A stretch of 44,661 bases of DNA, from assembly GCA_002724825.1 (NCBI GenBank), contig PBPU01000032.1:12319-56979 (forward strand), given 5' to 3'. Made by a program: the position numbers and the translations under genes. Of the stretch, positions 8,167 to 16,594 are shown one piece after another. Numbering within the stretch: the stretch's first letter is position 1; each line of letters opens with the position of its first letter. The notes beneath the pieces were generated by a model, which was not told the DNA's origin, ran no database searches, and saw only the letters and a program-made list of their open reading frames with translations. Source of the DNA: Acidimicrobiaceae bacterium. Its GTDB lineage: Bacteria > Actinomycetota > Acidimicrobiia > Acidimicrobiales > UBA8592.

Positions 8167-9297
8167 ATGGCAAGAACCGAATCAATCAGAGTACCTGCAG
8201 AACTTCTCCCCAACGATGGGAGATTTGGGAGCGGGCCATCTTTAGTTAGGAAAGAAGCAGTAAGCTCGCTAGCGGAAATCTCACAGAGTTATCTCGGAAC
8301 AAGCCATCGCCAAGGCCCTGTCAAAGGGATGGTCCAGAGACTCCAAGAAGGGATGGCCGCCTTATTTCAGATACCTGATGACTGGGAAATACTCTTGGGA
8401 AATGGTGGAGCTACTCTGTTTTGGGATGCTGCGACCTTCGGACTGATTCGGGAGAAAAGCCAACATCTGGTATTTGGCGAATTTTCTTCAAAATTCTCTC
8501 AGGCTGCTCTGAGTGCTCCGCACTTGAGTGATCCGGAGATTTTGACTTCTGAATTTGGATCTGCACCTTCTCCATCACCATCGAACGTTGACTTCTACGC
8601 TTTGACACAGAATGAGACTTCAACTGGGGTCACTATTCCATTGATAAGACCAGAAGGGGTGACAGTGGAAAAAGCTATTGTGGCTGTAGATGCTACTTCG
8701 GCTGCAGGGGGAATGCCTTGGGACCCAGAAGAAGTTGATTGTTACTATTTCTCTCCGCAAAAAAGCTTTGCTAGTGATGGTGGGCTATGGATTGCTGCTT
8801 GCTCACCAGCTTGCATCGACCGCATTGAAGAAATTTCAAATACTGGCCGTTGGGTTCCCGCTGGACTTGATTTAAAAATTGCTTTGGAGAACAGCAGAAA
8901 GAATCAGACATATAATACTCCGGCACTTTCTACGATTTACCTTACAGTTCATCAAGTCGAATGGATGAACGAACAAGGTGGCCTCGAATGGGCTAGCGGA
9001 CGTTGTCATGAGTCTTCTACCCATCTGTACAAATGGGCTGAAAGCCATGAGTATGCTGAGCCCTTTGTAAGCAGCAAGAGTTTACGAAGCCCAGTGGTAG
9101 TCACAATAGATATTGATGAAAGGGTATCTGCCGATACCTTGGTCACAGCTTGCAGAGAGAACGGGATTTTGGATATTGGGGGCTATAGGAAAATTGGGCG
9201 TAATCAGATTCGAGTCGCTACGTTTCCAGCTATTGAACCCGTCGATATAAAAGCATTAACGAACAGTCTTGATTATCTAATGGAGTCACTCCTCTGA
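8167..9297 (+). CDS. serC: Phosphoserine aminotransferase SerC (actinobacterial type)
   Basis: Converts 3-phosphohydroxypyruvate and glutamate to phosphoserine and 2-oxoglutarate, step two of serine synthesis. The 376-residue protein has the family start RFGSGPSLVR, LGTSHRQGPVK, the Asp of the PLP site in VAVDATSAAGG (D175) and the PLP lysine in YYFSPQKSFASDGG (K199). The N-terminus and spacing match the divergent Mycobacterium-type SerC rather than the E. coli type. The ATG at 8167 has only a weak upstream ribosome site. The stop codon overlaps the apparent CTG start of the YqgE/AlgH-like gene. The unlinked serA is on the opposite strand at the left of the window. Confidence 0.93.
   Translation: MARTESIRVPAELLPNDGRFGSGPSLVRKEAVSSLAEISQSYLGTSHRQGPVKGMVQRLQEGMAALFQIPDDWEILLGNGGATLFWDAATFGLIREKSQHLVFGEFSSKFSQAALSAPHLSDPEILTSEFGSAPSPSPSNVDFYALTQNETSTGVTIPLIRPEGVTVEKAIVAVDATSAAGGMPWDPEEVDCYYFSPQKSFASDGGLWIAACSPACIDRIEEISNTGRWVPAGLDLKIALENSRKNQTYNTPALSTIYLTVHQVEWMNEQGGLEWASGRCHESSTHLYKWAESHEYAEPFVSSKSLRSPVVVTIDIDERVSADTLVTACRENGILDIGGYRKIGRNQIRVATFPAIEPVDIKALTNSLDYLMESLL
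9282..9285 (+). promoter_or_regulatory. Ribosome binding site for a proposed CTG start
   Basis: GGAG inside the end of serC is followed after 8 nt by CTG at 9294, in frame with the conserved N-terminus of the YqgE/AlgH protein. No ATG, GTG or TTG codon is available between the in-frame TGA at 9270 and this position. Confidence 0.55.
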
Positions 9298-9839
9298 GCA
9301 CTGCAGGAAAACTCCTTATCGCAAGTCCGCTTATGGGCGATCGAAATTTTAAAAGGTCTGTGATTCTGATGATCGAGCACACACGTTCCGGGGCGATTGG
9401 GCTAGTTCTCAATCAGGCAACGGAAACGGCCAGCGAAGAACTTTTCCCAGAATGGAGCTCCAAAACTAATTCCATTCCAGAGGTATTCGTTGGAGGTCCA
9501 GTTGAGCCGAATTCTTGTCTAGCGCTTGGAAGGTTTATAGGAGAAACTAGCGAACCCCACCACTTCATTTTCTCGAATGTAGGAATTATTGATTTAGGTT
9601 CAGATCCGGATATGTTGCCGGAATCGCTTACGGAGATGAAGATTTTTTCTGGATACTCTGGGTGGAGTTCGATGCAGCTTGATTCAGAGCTTGCAGCAGA
9701 CGCTTGGTTTGTAGTTGAAGCAGATCCGTTTGACGTGTTTAGTTCAAATTATCATGAATTATGGTCGCTAGTCCTTCGAAGGCAGAAAGGACCGATGGCT
9801 TGGTTAGCGAATTATCCTGACGATCCAAAACTTAATTAA
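9294..9839 (+). CDS. YqgE/AlgH family protein (DUF179), probable CTG start
   Basis: About 181 residues of the YqgE/AlgH family (UPF0301), a widespread cytosolic protein of unclear function. Conserved motifs are GKLLIASPLMGDRNFKRSV, LNQATE, VFVGGPVEP and FSGYSGWSSMQLDSEL, the last being the family hallmark. The first ATG at 9333 would delete the GKLLIASPL strand that homologs share. Reading upstream gives STAGKLLIASPL directly after CTG at 9294, which has a GGAG site 8 nt before it and shares CTGA with the serC stop. I therefore start at CTG; translational coupling to serC is likely. It converges on the CoA-transferase gene with a 22-bp gap. Confidence 0.85.
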   Translation: MSTAGKLLIASPLMGDRNFKRSVILMIEHTRSGAIGLVLNQATETASEELFPEWSSKTNSIPEVFVGGPVEPNSCLALGRFIGETSEPHHFIFSNVGIIDLGSDPDMLPESLTEMKIFSGYSGWSSMQLDSELAADAWFVVEADPFDVFSSNYHELWSLVLRRQKGPMAWLANYPDDPKLN

Positions 9840-9861
9840 TCTGAAAGTTCTTCCAGTGCAA

Positions 9862-11073
9862 CTAGAAACTGCTAGCTCGAGACAATAGGCCTTGAGAATA
9901 CAGTGCAGCAGTGGGCGATAAGCCTAGATCTAGCAATGCACTAGAGCAGCCAAGCCAGTAGCCCAGAACTAACGTCGCAGCTGTAGCTCCAGTAATAGGG
10001 TCAGCAATCGCATCGCCCATGAACCAGAGAGAGCCGTTAACTTCGGCCAGAAGATTAGCCCCGGCAGCTGCATCGTCACCGAACCCAACTCGATGCGGAT
10101 TTTTTCGGCGTCCATATCCCGTAATCGAGCACCATATTGCTCCTCTTTCGACTTCTTCTTTCGCCTCTATACCTAAATGCTCAAGAGCTCGGGGACGAGA
10201 TCCTTCAATTATTATGTCTGATCTTCGAATAATATTTCGTAATCGCTTGACCTCTCTGGAGCTACTAAAGTCAAGAGGAATTATTTCTTTACCCTGATTT
10301 AAACGTTGATAGAAGATGTCAGGCTGATTCCGCTGCTTTTCTGGCCGTAATATAGATTCGATTTTTGTTACTTCCGCACCGCATCGCATGAGGTACCAGC
10401 TACACAGAGGACCGGCCCACATGCTCGATAAGTCGACTACCTTCGGCCTCCTCTTGAGTTGTATTTCTTTTCCAATATTGTATTCAAACCCTGATGGGGC
10501 CTTTATCTCCCCCACTATAGATATTGGCATTCCTAGCAATTTTGCCCTGCTGAGAAGTTCTAACGAGGTTACTTGTTGGACTGCTCTCTCAATAGAGGCC
10601 CAGTCGGTCCCCTCTATTGGAGCATCTAACCAAGCTGCGACACTTAATTGATCTTCGACTCTGGGTAAGTTTGCCGCTATTTGACCGTCTGCTGTTGTAA
10701 GAATGCGGCAAGAGCCGCCTGCGGAAACTTTCCCCCAACCACGGTGGCCTAATATTGGCGCTCGTTCGACTATTAATGACAATGCGCTTGGCCCCCCCTT
10801 TGGGCCGCCTAGTTGCGCTGATAGCCAGCCTAAAAGGGCAATTGTCGTTCTAAAACGGTGGAGCCAGCGGAGATCAACCTCTTTTAGCCTTACATTTGGT
10901 GGGCCTATTAGGTCGGAAAGAGCTAAATCAGGCCATACGGGCCAGTTCGGGTATATAGACGATAAATCTTGTATTACTGATATTGGGACTGTCCCCGATG
11001 GGAGTCCCCGTGTAAGTTCGAGTAAGTGTTTCTTTGCTAAAAGAAACGGGTCATTCAGAATTGCGTTGTCCAT
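9862..11073 (-). CDS. CaiB/BaiF-like CoA-transferase with halves in swapped order
   Basis: A 403-residue class III CoA-transferase or racemase-like protein. The hallmark N-terminal signature of this family, here KVVDLSSMWAGPLCSWYLMR, appears only at about residues 211-230, followed by GAEVTKIES and a GFGDDAAAGA segment whose Asp (D333 or D334) fits the catalytic aspartate. Features that normally come after these lie before them: GGSCRILTTADGQIAANL (119-136) and LLGMPISIVGE (179-189) look like the second half of an ordinary CaiB protein. The gene thus reads as C-half then N-half, consistent with circular permutation. It likely moves CoA between acyl groups or epimerises an acyl-CoA; the substrate is unknown. 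It is divergent from the acyl-CoA ligase operon across 87 bp. Confidence 0.78.
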   Translation of the reverse strand: MDNAILNDPFLLAKKHLLELTRGLPSGTVPISVIQDLSSIYPNWPVWPDLALSDLIGPPNVRLKEVDLRWLHRFRTTIALLGWLSAQLGGPKGGPSALSLIVERAPILGHRGWGKVSAGGSCRILTTADGQIAANLPRVEDQLSVAAWLDAPIEGTDWASIERAVQQVTSLELLSRAKLLGMPISIVGEIKAPSGFEYNIGKEIQLKRRPKVVDLSSMWAGPLCSWYLMRCGAEVTKIESILRPEKQRNQPDIFYQRLNQGKEIIPLDFSSSREVKRLRNIIRRSDIIIEGSRPRALEHLGIEAKEEVERGAIWCSITGYGRRKNPHRVGFGDDAAAGANLLAEVNGSLWFMGDAIADPITGATAATLVLGYWLGCSSALLDLGLSPTAALYSQGLLSRASSF

Positions 11074-11160
11074 TACTCATACCGTAGAGGAAGCGTTGAT
11101 ATTGGCAATGGTCTTAATAATAGGAAATGATTGTAATTATAAGTTCAAAGGAGAAACAAT

Positions 11161-11469
11161 ATGGAGCTACGAGCAGGAAGTCGCCTTAAAAGCGCCGTCT
11201 GCGACACCGAGGTCATAGCAGTGAAAGCCCCTGCTGAAGACATCGATATACGGTGTGGAGGCGCCCCCATGACCGAGCCCACAAATTCGGAAGTAGAAGG
11301 TGGAACCCCCGCAGAAGGTGCGGATGGCGGAACACTAATGGGGAAGCGGTATGTAGACCCCGAAGAGACACTTGAATTACTCTGCACTAAGCCTGGTGCT
11401 GGTTCCTTGGGAATCGGAGACACCTTACTAGAAATTAAAGAAAGCAAGCCGCTACCTGCTTCTGACTAG
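11161..11469 (+). CDS. Small conserved protein with CDTEV and CGGAPM motifs
   Basis: A 102-residue soluble protein with three cysteines, C14 (CDTEV), C32 (RCGGAPM) and C75 (LCTKPG), then GKRY (61-64) and a terminal KPLPASD. I recognise it as a small protein seen next to acyl-CoA ligases in Actinobacteria but know no assigned function. The Cys and Glu/Asp pattern could bind a metal; that is inference. AAAGGAG at 11148-11154 is an excellent ribosome site 6 nt before ATG. A TTGATA at 11096 lies upstream in the same intergenic region and could belong to a promoter. It is the first gene of an apparent three-gene operon with the ligase (15 bp downstream) and crotonase. Confidence 0.82.
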   Translation: MELRAGSRLKSAVCDTEVIAVKAPAEDIDIRCGGAPMTEPTNSEVEGGTPAEGADGGTLMGKRYVDPEETLELLCTKPGAGSLGIGDTLLEIKESKPLPASD

Positions 11470-11484
11470 TCGAAGGACCAAATT

Positions 11485-13002
11485 ATGAATCTCATGATGC
11501 TGCTCGAAATGGCTTCAAGCGCTTTTGGAGACCGAGTGGCTATTGGCAGCAAAGATGGCTCAGGGGTGTCTTATACGACCCTGTATGAAAACTCTGGAAG
11601 AGCAGCCCAGTTTTTTCGTAATAGTTCAGCGGAGAAAATAGCATTCCTTGATACGTCTAGCATTGCTTTACCCACAGCGCTTTTCGGGTCAGCATGGGCA
11701 GGATTGCCGTTTGTTCCTCTTAATTACAGGCTGACTGGAGAAGAGATACGTGAACTTGGAAGTGAAATTGCTCCGGCTATTGGGGTAGCGAATATTTCTA
11801 TGAAAGATGCCTTAGAGGGAGTACCCGAATTCGAAGCGATAGAACGTGAAGATTTCCTTCTTCAAACACGTAATGGTGAACTTCCCGATGCTGATTGGGG
11901 CATGGACCCAGATGAAATAGCAATCTTGCTATTTACCTCCGGTACTACTGGGGCTCCAAAAGCAGCAGTACTTCGCCACTCACATCTGGTTTCATACATT
12001 TTGGGATCAGTCGAGTTCATGGGTGCTGGAGATGAAGAAGCGACACTAGTGTCTGTCCCCCCGTACCATGTTGCGGGGATGGCTGCGTTATGCAGCTCAG
12101 TTTATGCAGGTAGACGAATTGTGCAACTTCCAAATTTTGATGCTGCAAGTTGGGTCGATACCGCCATTAAAGAGTCAGTAACACATGCGATGGTTGTGCC
12201 GACCATGCTTTCACGAATCGTTGATGAGCTAGAGAAACGTCCTGGCGTATCAATAGATTCGCTGAGATCCCTCTCATATGGAGGAGGTAAGATGCCACGT
12301 CCAGTGATAGAAAAAGCTCTTCACCTATTCCCAAATACAAATTTCGTTAACGCTTATGGTCTCACAGAAACAAGTTCAACAATTTCTGTCCTTGGCCCTG
12401 AAGATCACCGCAATGCTCTGGAAAGCCAAGAAGAGCCAATTCGGCGACGGCTATCGTCTGCAGGGAAGCCGCTACCAAATCTTGAGGTTTCCATCCGAGA
12501 TGAAGAAGGAAAAGTTCTTGAGGCCGGAACATCTGGAGAAATTTGGGTCAGGGGCGAACAGGTATCTGGAGAGTACCTTGGACATGGAACAAAGCTAACT
12601 GATGACGGATGGTTCCCTACGAACGATGGAGGCTTCCTAGATGAGGAAGGATACCTTTTCGTCGAAGGCAGAATAGACGACATCATCATTCGAGGGGGAG
12701 AAAATATTTCCCCAGGAGAAATCGAGGAGGCTCTCCTCGCACATCCAGAAATTAGAGATGCGGCAGCTATTGGAATGCCGGACACGCAATGGGGAGAAAT
12801 TATAGTTGCCGTGATAGTTCTCTCCGATGGCAGTGATATACCTGTCGACGAAGTCAAAGTATTTGTCAAAGATCAGCTTCGGTCTTCGCGAACGCCCGAC
12901 CATGTAGTGACAATGGATGAGCTTCCATATAACGAAACTGGGAAACTTCTCAGAAGAGTCCTCAGAGAGAACCTAAGCGGATTCTCGATTAACGAAGGTT
13001 AA
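11485..13002 (+). CDS. Acyl-CoA synthetase (AMP-forming ligase)
   Basis: A 505-residue ANL-superfamily adenylating enzyme that would activate a carboxylic acid to acyl-CoA using ATP. Motifs are the P-loop TSGTTGAPK (151-159), AYGLTETSST, TNDGGFLDEEGYLFVEGR, GGENISPGEIE, and the C-terminal catalytic lysine in YNETGKLLRR (K487). Its length is usual for medium or long-chain or aromatic acyl-CoA ligases. AAGGA about 7 nt upstream supports ATG 11485. The crotonase gene starts 1 bp after its stop. The chain specificity cannot be read from sequence. Confidence 0.93.
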   Translation: MNLMMLLEMASSAFGDRVAIGSKDGSGVSYTTLYENSGRAAQFFRNSSAEKIAFLDTSSIALPTALFGSAWAGLPFVPLNYRLTGEEIRELGSEIAPAIGVANISMKDALEGVPEFEAIEREDFLLQTRNGELPDADWGMDPDEIAILLFTSGTTGAPKAAVLRHSHLVSYILGSVEFMGAGDEEATLVSVPPYHVAGMAALCSSVYAGRRIVQLPNFDAASWVDTAIKESVTHAMVVPTMLSRIVDELEKRPGVSIDSLRSLSYGGGKMPRPVIEKALHLFPNTNFVNAYGLTETSSTISVLGPEDHRNALESQEEPIRRRLSSAGKPLPNLEVSIRDEEGKVLEAGTSGEIWVRGEQVSGEYLGHGTKLTDDGWFPTNDGGFLDEEGYLFVEGRIDDIIIRGGENISPGEIEEALLAHPEIRDAAAIGMPDTQWGEIIVAVIVLSDGSDIPVDEVKVFVKDQLRSSRTPDHVVTMDELPYNETGKLLRRVLRENLSGFSINEG

Positions 13003-13003
13003 T

Positions 13004-14068
13004 GTGGCCAGTTCTCAAACAATGGAGTTTGATGATGCACTTGATTACGTTCGAAACCCCTACGTCGCCGAAGAGATCTTCCAAAGACAGCAACGGACCC
13101 TATGCATTCATCTTACTGATAGTTGTAAAAGCGCAACACCGGAGAAAACCCGAGAGTTCTATGAGTATTCAAAACTGTTAAATCTCGTCACGATTGCGAT
13201 ATTAGATGAGAAGGAGTTAACTATCTCTGACGAGGCCCTTAGCGCTTTTGATCTTGTCTTTACTAGTTCGAATGAGAAAAGTGTAGCTGCAGTAAAAGTT
13301 CCTAACGTAAAGGAAGCAGTTTTAGGAATTAAAAATTCAGTCGAAGGAAACCCTCATTCTTCAATCATGCTCGTACAGCTTTTACGCCAGCGTACATATT
13401 TAAATATTGACACAGGACTACTTTTTGAATCAATGGCTTATGCCGCCCTTCAAGGTGGACCAGAATTCCAAAAGTGGCTCTCTAAGCGGAAGGACACTCT
13501 GGGCCAAGACAATGCAGCACCCACTGTTCTCAGTAGGCGCAGCGGTTCCGAGTTGAGAATTTCATTAAATCGGCCGGATCGAGCCAACGCTTTTTCGAGC
13601 GCTATGCGGGATGAACTAGTAGAACAGTTGCGGATGGCTGCTGCTGATAAAAGTATCGACCGGGTACTTCTAGAGGGAAAGGGAAATTCTTTCTGCACAG
13701 GAGGTGACCTAAATGAATTTGGCCTTCTCGATAGCACCTCGGATGCGCATCTCATCAGAATGGTTAATAATCCTGCTTTTTGGATGTCAAAAATTCATGA
13801 CCGAATGAGTGCGCATTTAAAAGGAAAATGTATGGGCGCAGGAATTGAATTACCCGCATTTTGTAACAAGGTCATCGCTGACGAAACGGTATTAATTTCT
13901 CTTCCTGAGATAAAGATGGGATTAATTCCAGGGGCTGGTGGAACTGTAAGCATCCCCCGCAGAATAGGGCCGCAGAGAACAGCCTTTCTAGCGCTCAGTG
14001 GACAAAGCATAGATTCACAAACTGCATTCGATTGGAACCTCGTAAACGAGATTGTTCCTAAATTATGA
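13004..14068 (+). CDS. Enoyl-CoA hydratase/isomerase-like protein, rearranged architecture
   Basis: A 354-residue crotonase-family protein; the usual length is about 260. The crotonase core begins only near residue 175 (LRISLNRPDRANAFSSAMR). It has the oxyanion-hole segments FCTGGDLNEF and CMGAGIELPAFCN, and both catalytic Glu positions of enoyl-CoA hydratase (GIELP and LPEIKMGLIPGAGG). The protein ends at WNLVNEIVPKL, so the helices that normally follow are missing. Instead residues about 115-165 (LLRQRTYL, LLFESMAYAALQGGPEFQKWL) resemble those C-terminal helices, placed in front. This suggests circular permutation or fusion to a degenerate crotonase half. GTG start with AAGG 5 nt upstream. 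It ends the ligase operon and converges on the thiolase. Confidence 0.82.
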   Translation: MASSQTMEFDDALDYVRNPYVAEEIFQRQQRTLCIHLTDSCKSATPEKTREFYEYSKLLNLVTIAILDEKELTISDEALSAFDLVFTSSNEKSVAAVKVPNVKEAVLGIKNSVEGNPHSSIMLVQLLRQRTYLNIDTGLLFESMAYAALQGGPEFQKWLSKRKDTLGQDNAAPTVLSRRSGSELRISLNRPDRANAFSSAMRDELVEQLRMAAADKSIDRVLLEGKGNSFCTGGDLNEFGLLDSTSDAHLIRMVNNPAFWMSKIHDRMSAHLKGKCMGAGIELPAFCNKVIADETVLISLPEIKMGLIPGAGGTVSIPRRIGPQRTAFLALSGQSIDSQTAFDWNLVNEIVPKL

Positions 14069-14087
14069 AATGTAGAGTGCTTTAACT

Positions 14088-15257
14088 TTAAGAAAGACGT
14101 TCAAGAATTGTTACGTTGGCTTGACCGCCACCTTCACACATCGTCTGCAAACCGAATCTTCCACCTGACCTTTCGAGCTCATTTAGAAGTGTTGTCATCA
14201 GCCGGCCGCCTGTACAGCCTAGTGGGTGGCCAAGAGCGATCGCCCCGCCGTTAACATTGACTTTTTCGTGTGGAACATTGTGCTCGCGCATCCAGACAAT
14301 TGGAACTGGAGCAAAAGCCTCATTGCATTCGAATAAGTCAAAATCATCAATAGTCATCCCTGTCTTTGACAATGCATATTCTGTAGCTGGGATTGGTCCA
14401 GTAAGCATGTAAATAGGGTCATCTCCTCGGACACTTATGTGGTGAATACGCGCTCTGGGTTTCAAGCCATATTCCTTCACCGCTTTCTCGCTCGCTACCA
14501 TCAAAGCAACCGCCCCATCAGAAATTTGGCTAGCCACAGCTGCGGTAATTACACCGCCCTCTTCTAGTGTCGGGAGCTGCGCCATCTTCTCAAGCGTTGT
14601 CCCTCTTCGCACACCCTCATCTTGATCTACATCACCATATGGAAGAATCTCGTTATCAAATCTGCCTTCGTCTTGAGCACGCGCAGCGCGCTCATGGGAT
14701 TCAAGAGCAAATTCTTCGAGATCTTGTCGCTCTAGATTCCATTTTTTAGCTATAAGTTCGGCTCCCCTAAACTGACTAACTTCTTGCGTGCCATAACGCT
14801 CTACCCAGCCCTTTGAGGTTGAAAAAGGATCTTCAATGTCAGGACGGCCAATTGATTCATGCCCCATAACATCCATCGCAGAACCTATAGGAATAAGGCT
14901 CATATTCTGCATCCCACCTGCTATGACGATATCTTGCACTCCGGACATCACACCCATGGCGGCGAAGCTAACCGCTTGCTGACCTGACCCACACTGGCGA
15001 TCAACCGTTACACCAGGAATAGCTTCTGGCATGCCTGCAGCTAACCATGCTGTTCGTGCGATATCGCCTGCTTGTGGACCCATATTGTCCAAACAGCCCA
15101 TAATCACATCATCTACTGTCATCGGATCAATTCCGACCCTATCAATTAGTCCCTTTATCGCATGAGCTCCTAAATCAGCAGGATGTTCTTCAGCGAGGCC
15201 ACCTCCCCGCCTACCTACAGGAGTTCTAACAGCATCAATAATATAAGCTTCGCCCAT
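14088..15257 (-). CDS. Acetyl-CoA C-acetyltransferase (thiolase)
   Basis: A 389-residue thiolase closely resembling mycobacterial acetyl-CoA acetyltransferase and steroid-degradation thiolase proteins. It would cleave 3-ketoacyl-CoA with CoA or condense two acetyl-CoA. The nucleophilic Cys is in DRQCGSGQQ (C89), the His in ALGHPLGCTG (H344) and the second Cys in TMCEGGGQ (C374), all intact. N-terminal IDAVRTPVGRRGGGL is typical. AAAGGA 6-7 nt upstream supports ATG 15257. The acyl-CoA dehydrogenase gene is 94 bp upstream on the same strand, giving a compact beta-oxidation-like pair. Confidence 0.93.
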   Translation of the reverse strand: MGEAYIIDAVRTPVGRRGGGLAEEHPADLGAHAIKGLIDRVGIDPMTVDDVIMGCLDNMGPQAGDIARTAWLAAGMPEAIPGVTVDRQCGSGQQAVSFAAMGVMSGVQDIVIAGGMQNMSLIPIGSAMDVMGHESIGRPDIEDPFSTSKGWVERYGTQEVSQFRGAELIAKKWNLERQDLEEFALESHERAARAQDEGRFDNEILPYGDVDQDEGVRRGTTLEKMAQLPTLEEGGVITAAVASQISDGAVALMVASEKAVKEYGLKPRARIHHISVRGDDPIYMLTGPIPATEYALSKTGMTIDDFDLFECNEAFAPVPIVWMREHNVPHEKVNVNGGAIALGHPLGCTGGRLMTTLLNELERSGGRFGLQTMCEGGGQANVTILERLS

Positions 15258-15351
15258 CGTTATTCCTTTCGATTGTTCTCTACGGTACAGGAAAGGATGG
15301 GGGGAAATAAACTCTAAAGAGTTTCTTCTAAGAATAAATCAACCTAGGTTG

Positions 15352-16557
15352 CTATCGTGGTTCTTTAGGCAAGCCAAGAACTCGCTCACCAATGATATTC
15401 CTTTGAATTTGGTTACTTCCTCCATAGATTGTGTGAGCTCGACTATATAGGAATGTTCGCTGTTCCTTATCAAGAATGAGTGGAATGCCTTCGTGGCCGC
15501 CATGCCCATCAGGCGCAGCGACCATACCTGATGTTCCACGAACTTCCATCCATAATTCACCAAGTTTCCTATGCCAAGAAGCCCAAAATAATTTTCCTAT
15601 GCTCTGCTCCGCACCCGGAACACCATCTGCTACTAACGCTGTAAGCATTCGTAGCTGATTGAACCTAAGAACTTCCAATCCAATGTATAGGTCGACCACT
15701 TTCTGGCGAAGAACAGCATTTTCCCAAGCTCCAGTCAATGATGCAGTATTGATGAGCTCGTCTAATTCTTGGCGAAAGCTAGTTTGCTGTCCAAGAGTTG
15801 ATGCACCGCGTTCGAATGCTAACGTGCCCATAGCGACTTTCCAGCCATTCCCTTTTCCCCCCACTACATTTTCTTCTTTAGTTTTGGCACTATCAAAAAA
15901 TGTCTCGTTGAACTCAGAACCGCCAGTTAGCTGGATAATGGGACGGACAGTTATCTCTATCTGCTCCATTGGAACAAGAAGGTAGGACAGTCCGGCATGA
16001 CGAACAGATCCCTCTTCGGTTCTTGCAACTACGAATATCCAGTCAGCATATTGAGCAAGGGATGTCCATACTTTCTGCCCGTCAATTACCCAGTATCCAT
16101 CAACAAGGTCTGCTCGCGTTTTTATGTTGGAGAGGTCAGATCCAGCATCAGGTTCACTGTAGCCTTGGCACCAGAGTTCGTCTCCTGAAAGAATTTTCGG
16201 AATAAATCTCTCTTGTTGCGCCATAGAGCCAAATGCAAGGAGAGTCGGCCCAAGAAGAGTGACGCCCATATTCGGAATCCTTCCTGGCGCTTTGGCTTCT
16301 ACATATGTTTTATGGAAGAGGACCTGTTCTACAAGTGAGCACTCTCTTCCCCCTATCCATTTTGGAAAATCAATTCCTAACCATCCACCGGTGGCAAGTT
16401 CTCTTTCCCAAGCAATTTGAAGTTCCGGATCAACGTCATCATGACCGGTTAGGCCTTTCCCGCGGAGCTTTACGAAATCACCTCGAATATGTTCTTCAAG
16501 CCAAGTTCGGACTTCATCACAGAAATCTGTCTGATCCTTTGTGTATGAGAAGTCCAT
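15352..16557 (-). CDS. Acyl-CoA dehydrogenase
   Basis: A 401-residue FAD-dependent dehydrogenase that would introduce a 2,3 double bond in an acyl-CoA. It has the family GYSEPDAGSDLSNIKT flavin loop, KVWTSLAQYADW, and a C-terminal YGGSNQIQRNIIGERVLG. The usual catalytic Glu near the C-terminus (YEGT/S in common enzymes) is Gly here, while E249 (LAFERGAS) sits where isovaleryl-CoA and long-chain dehydrogenases carry the base. The catalytic residue is therefore probably E249. It resembles mycobacterial FadE proteins for sterol or branched side chains; the substrate is unknown. AGGA 4 nt before ATG. The rsgA gene is 37 bp upstream. Confidence 0.92.
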   Translation of the reverse strand: MDFSYTKDQTDFCDEVRTWLEEHIRGDFVKLRGKGLTGHDDVDPELQIAWERELATGGWLGIDFPKWIGGRECSLVEQVLFHKTYVEAKAPGRIPNMGVTLLGPTLLAFGSMAQQERFIPKILSGDELWCQGYSEPDAGSDLSNIKTRADLVDGYWVIDGQKVWTSLAQYADWIFVVARTEEGSVRHAGLSYLLVPMEQIEITVRPIIQLTGGSEFNETFFDSAKTKEENVVGGKGNGWKVAMGTLAFERGASTLGQQTSFRQELDELINTASLTGAWENAVLRQKVVDLYIGLEVLRFNQLRMLTALVADGVPGAEQSIGKLFWASWHRKLGELWMEVRGTSGMVAAPDGHGGHEGIPLILDKEQRTFLYSRAHTIYGGSNQIQRNIIGERVLGLPKEPR

Positions 16558-16594
16558 TTAGTCCTATACCTTCATTCTTCAAATCAATATATTA

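Noticed and set aside
11096..11123. TTGATA with a 16-bp spaced TAATAG as a promoter for the ligase operon
   Set aside because: The -10 match is poor and several AT-rich alternatives lie nearby; mentioned only as a hint in the gene entry.
12405..12869. 154-codon open frame antisense to the acyl-CoA ligase
   Set aside because: Inside a clear ligase gene; the translation is Ser and Pro rich with no motif or ribosome site.
15309..15324. AAACTC/GAGTTT hairpin between dehydrogenase and thiolase genes
   Set aside because: Only a 6-bp AT-rich stem without a T tract; too weak to call a terminator.
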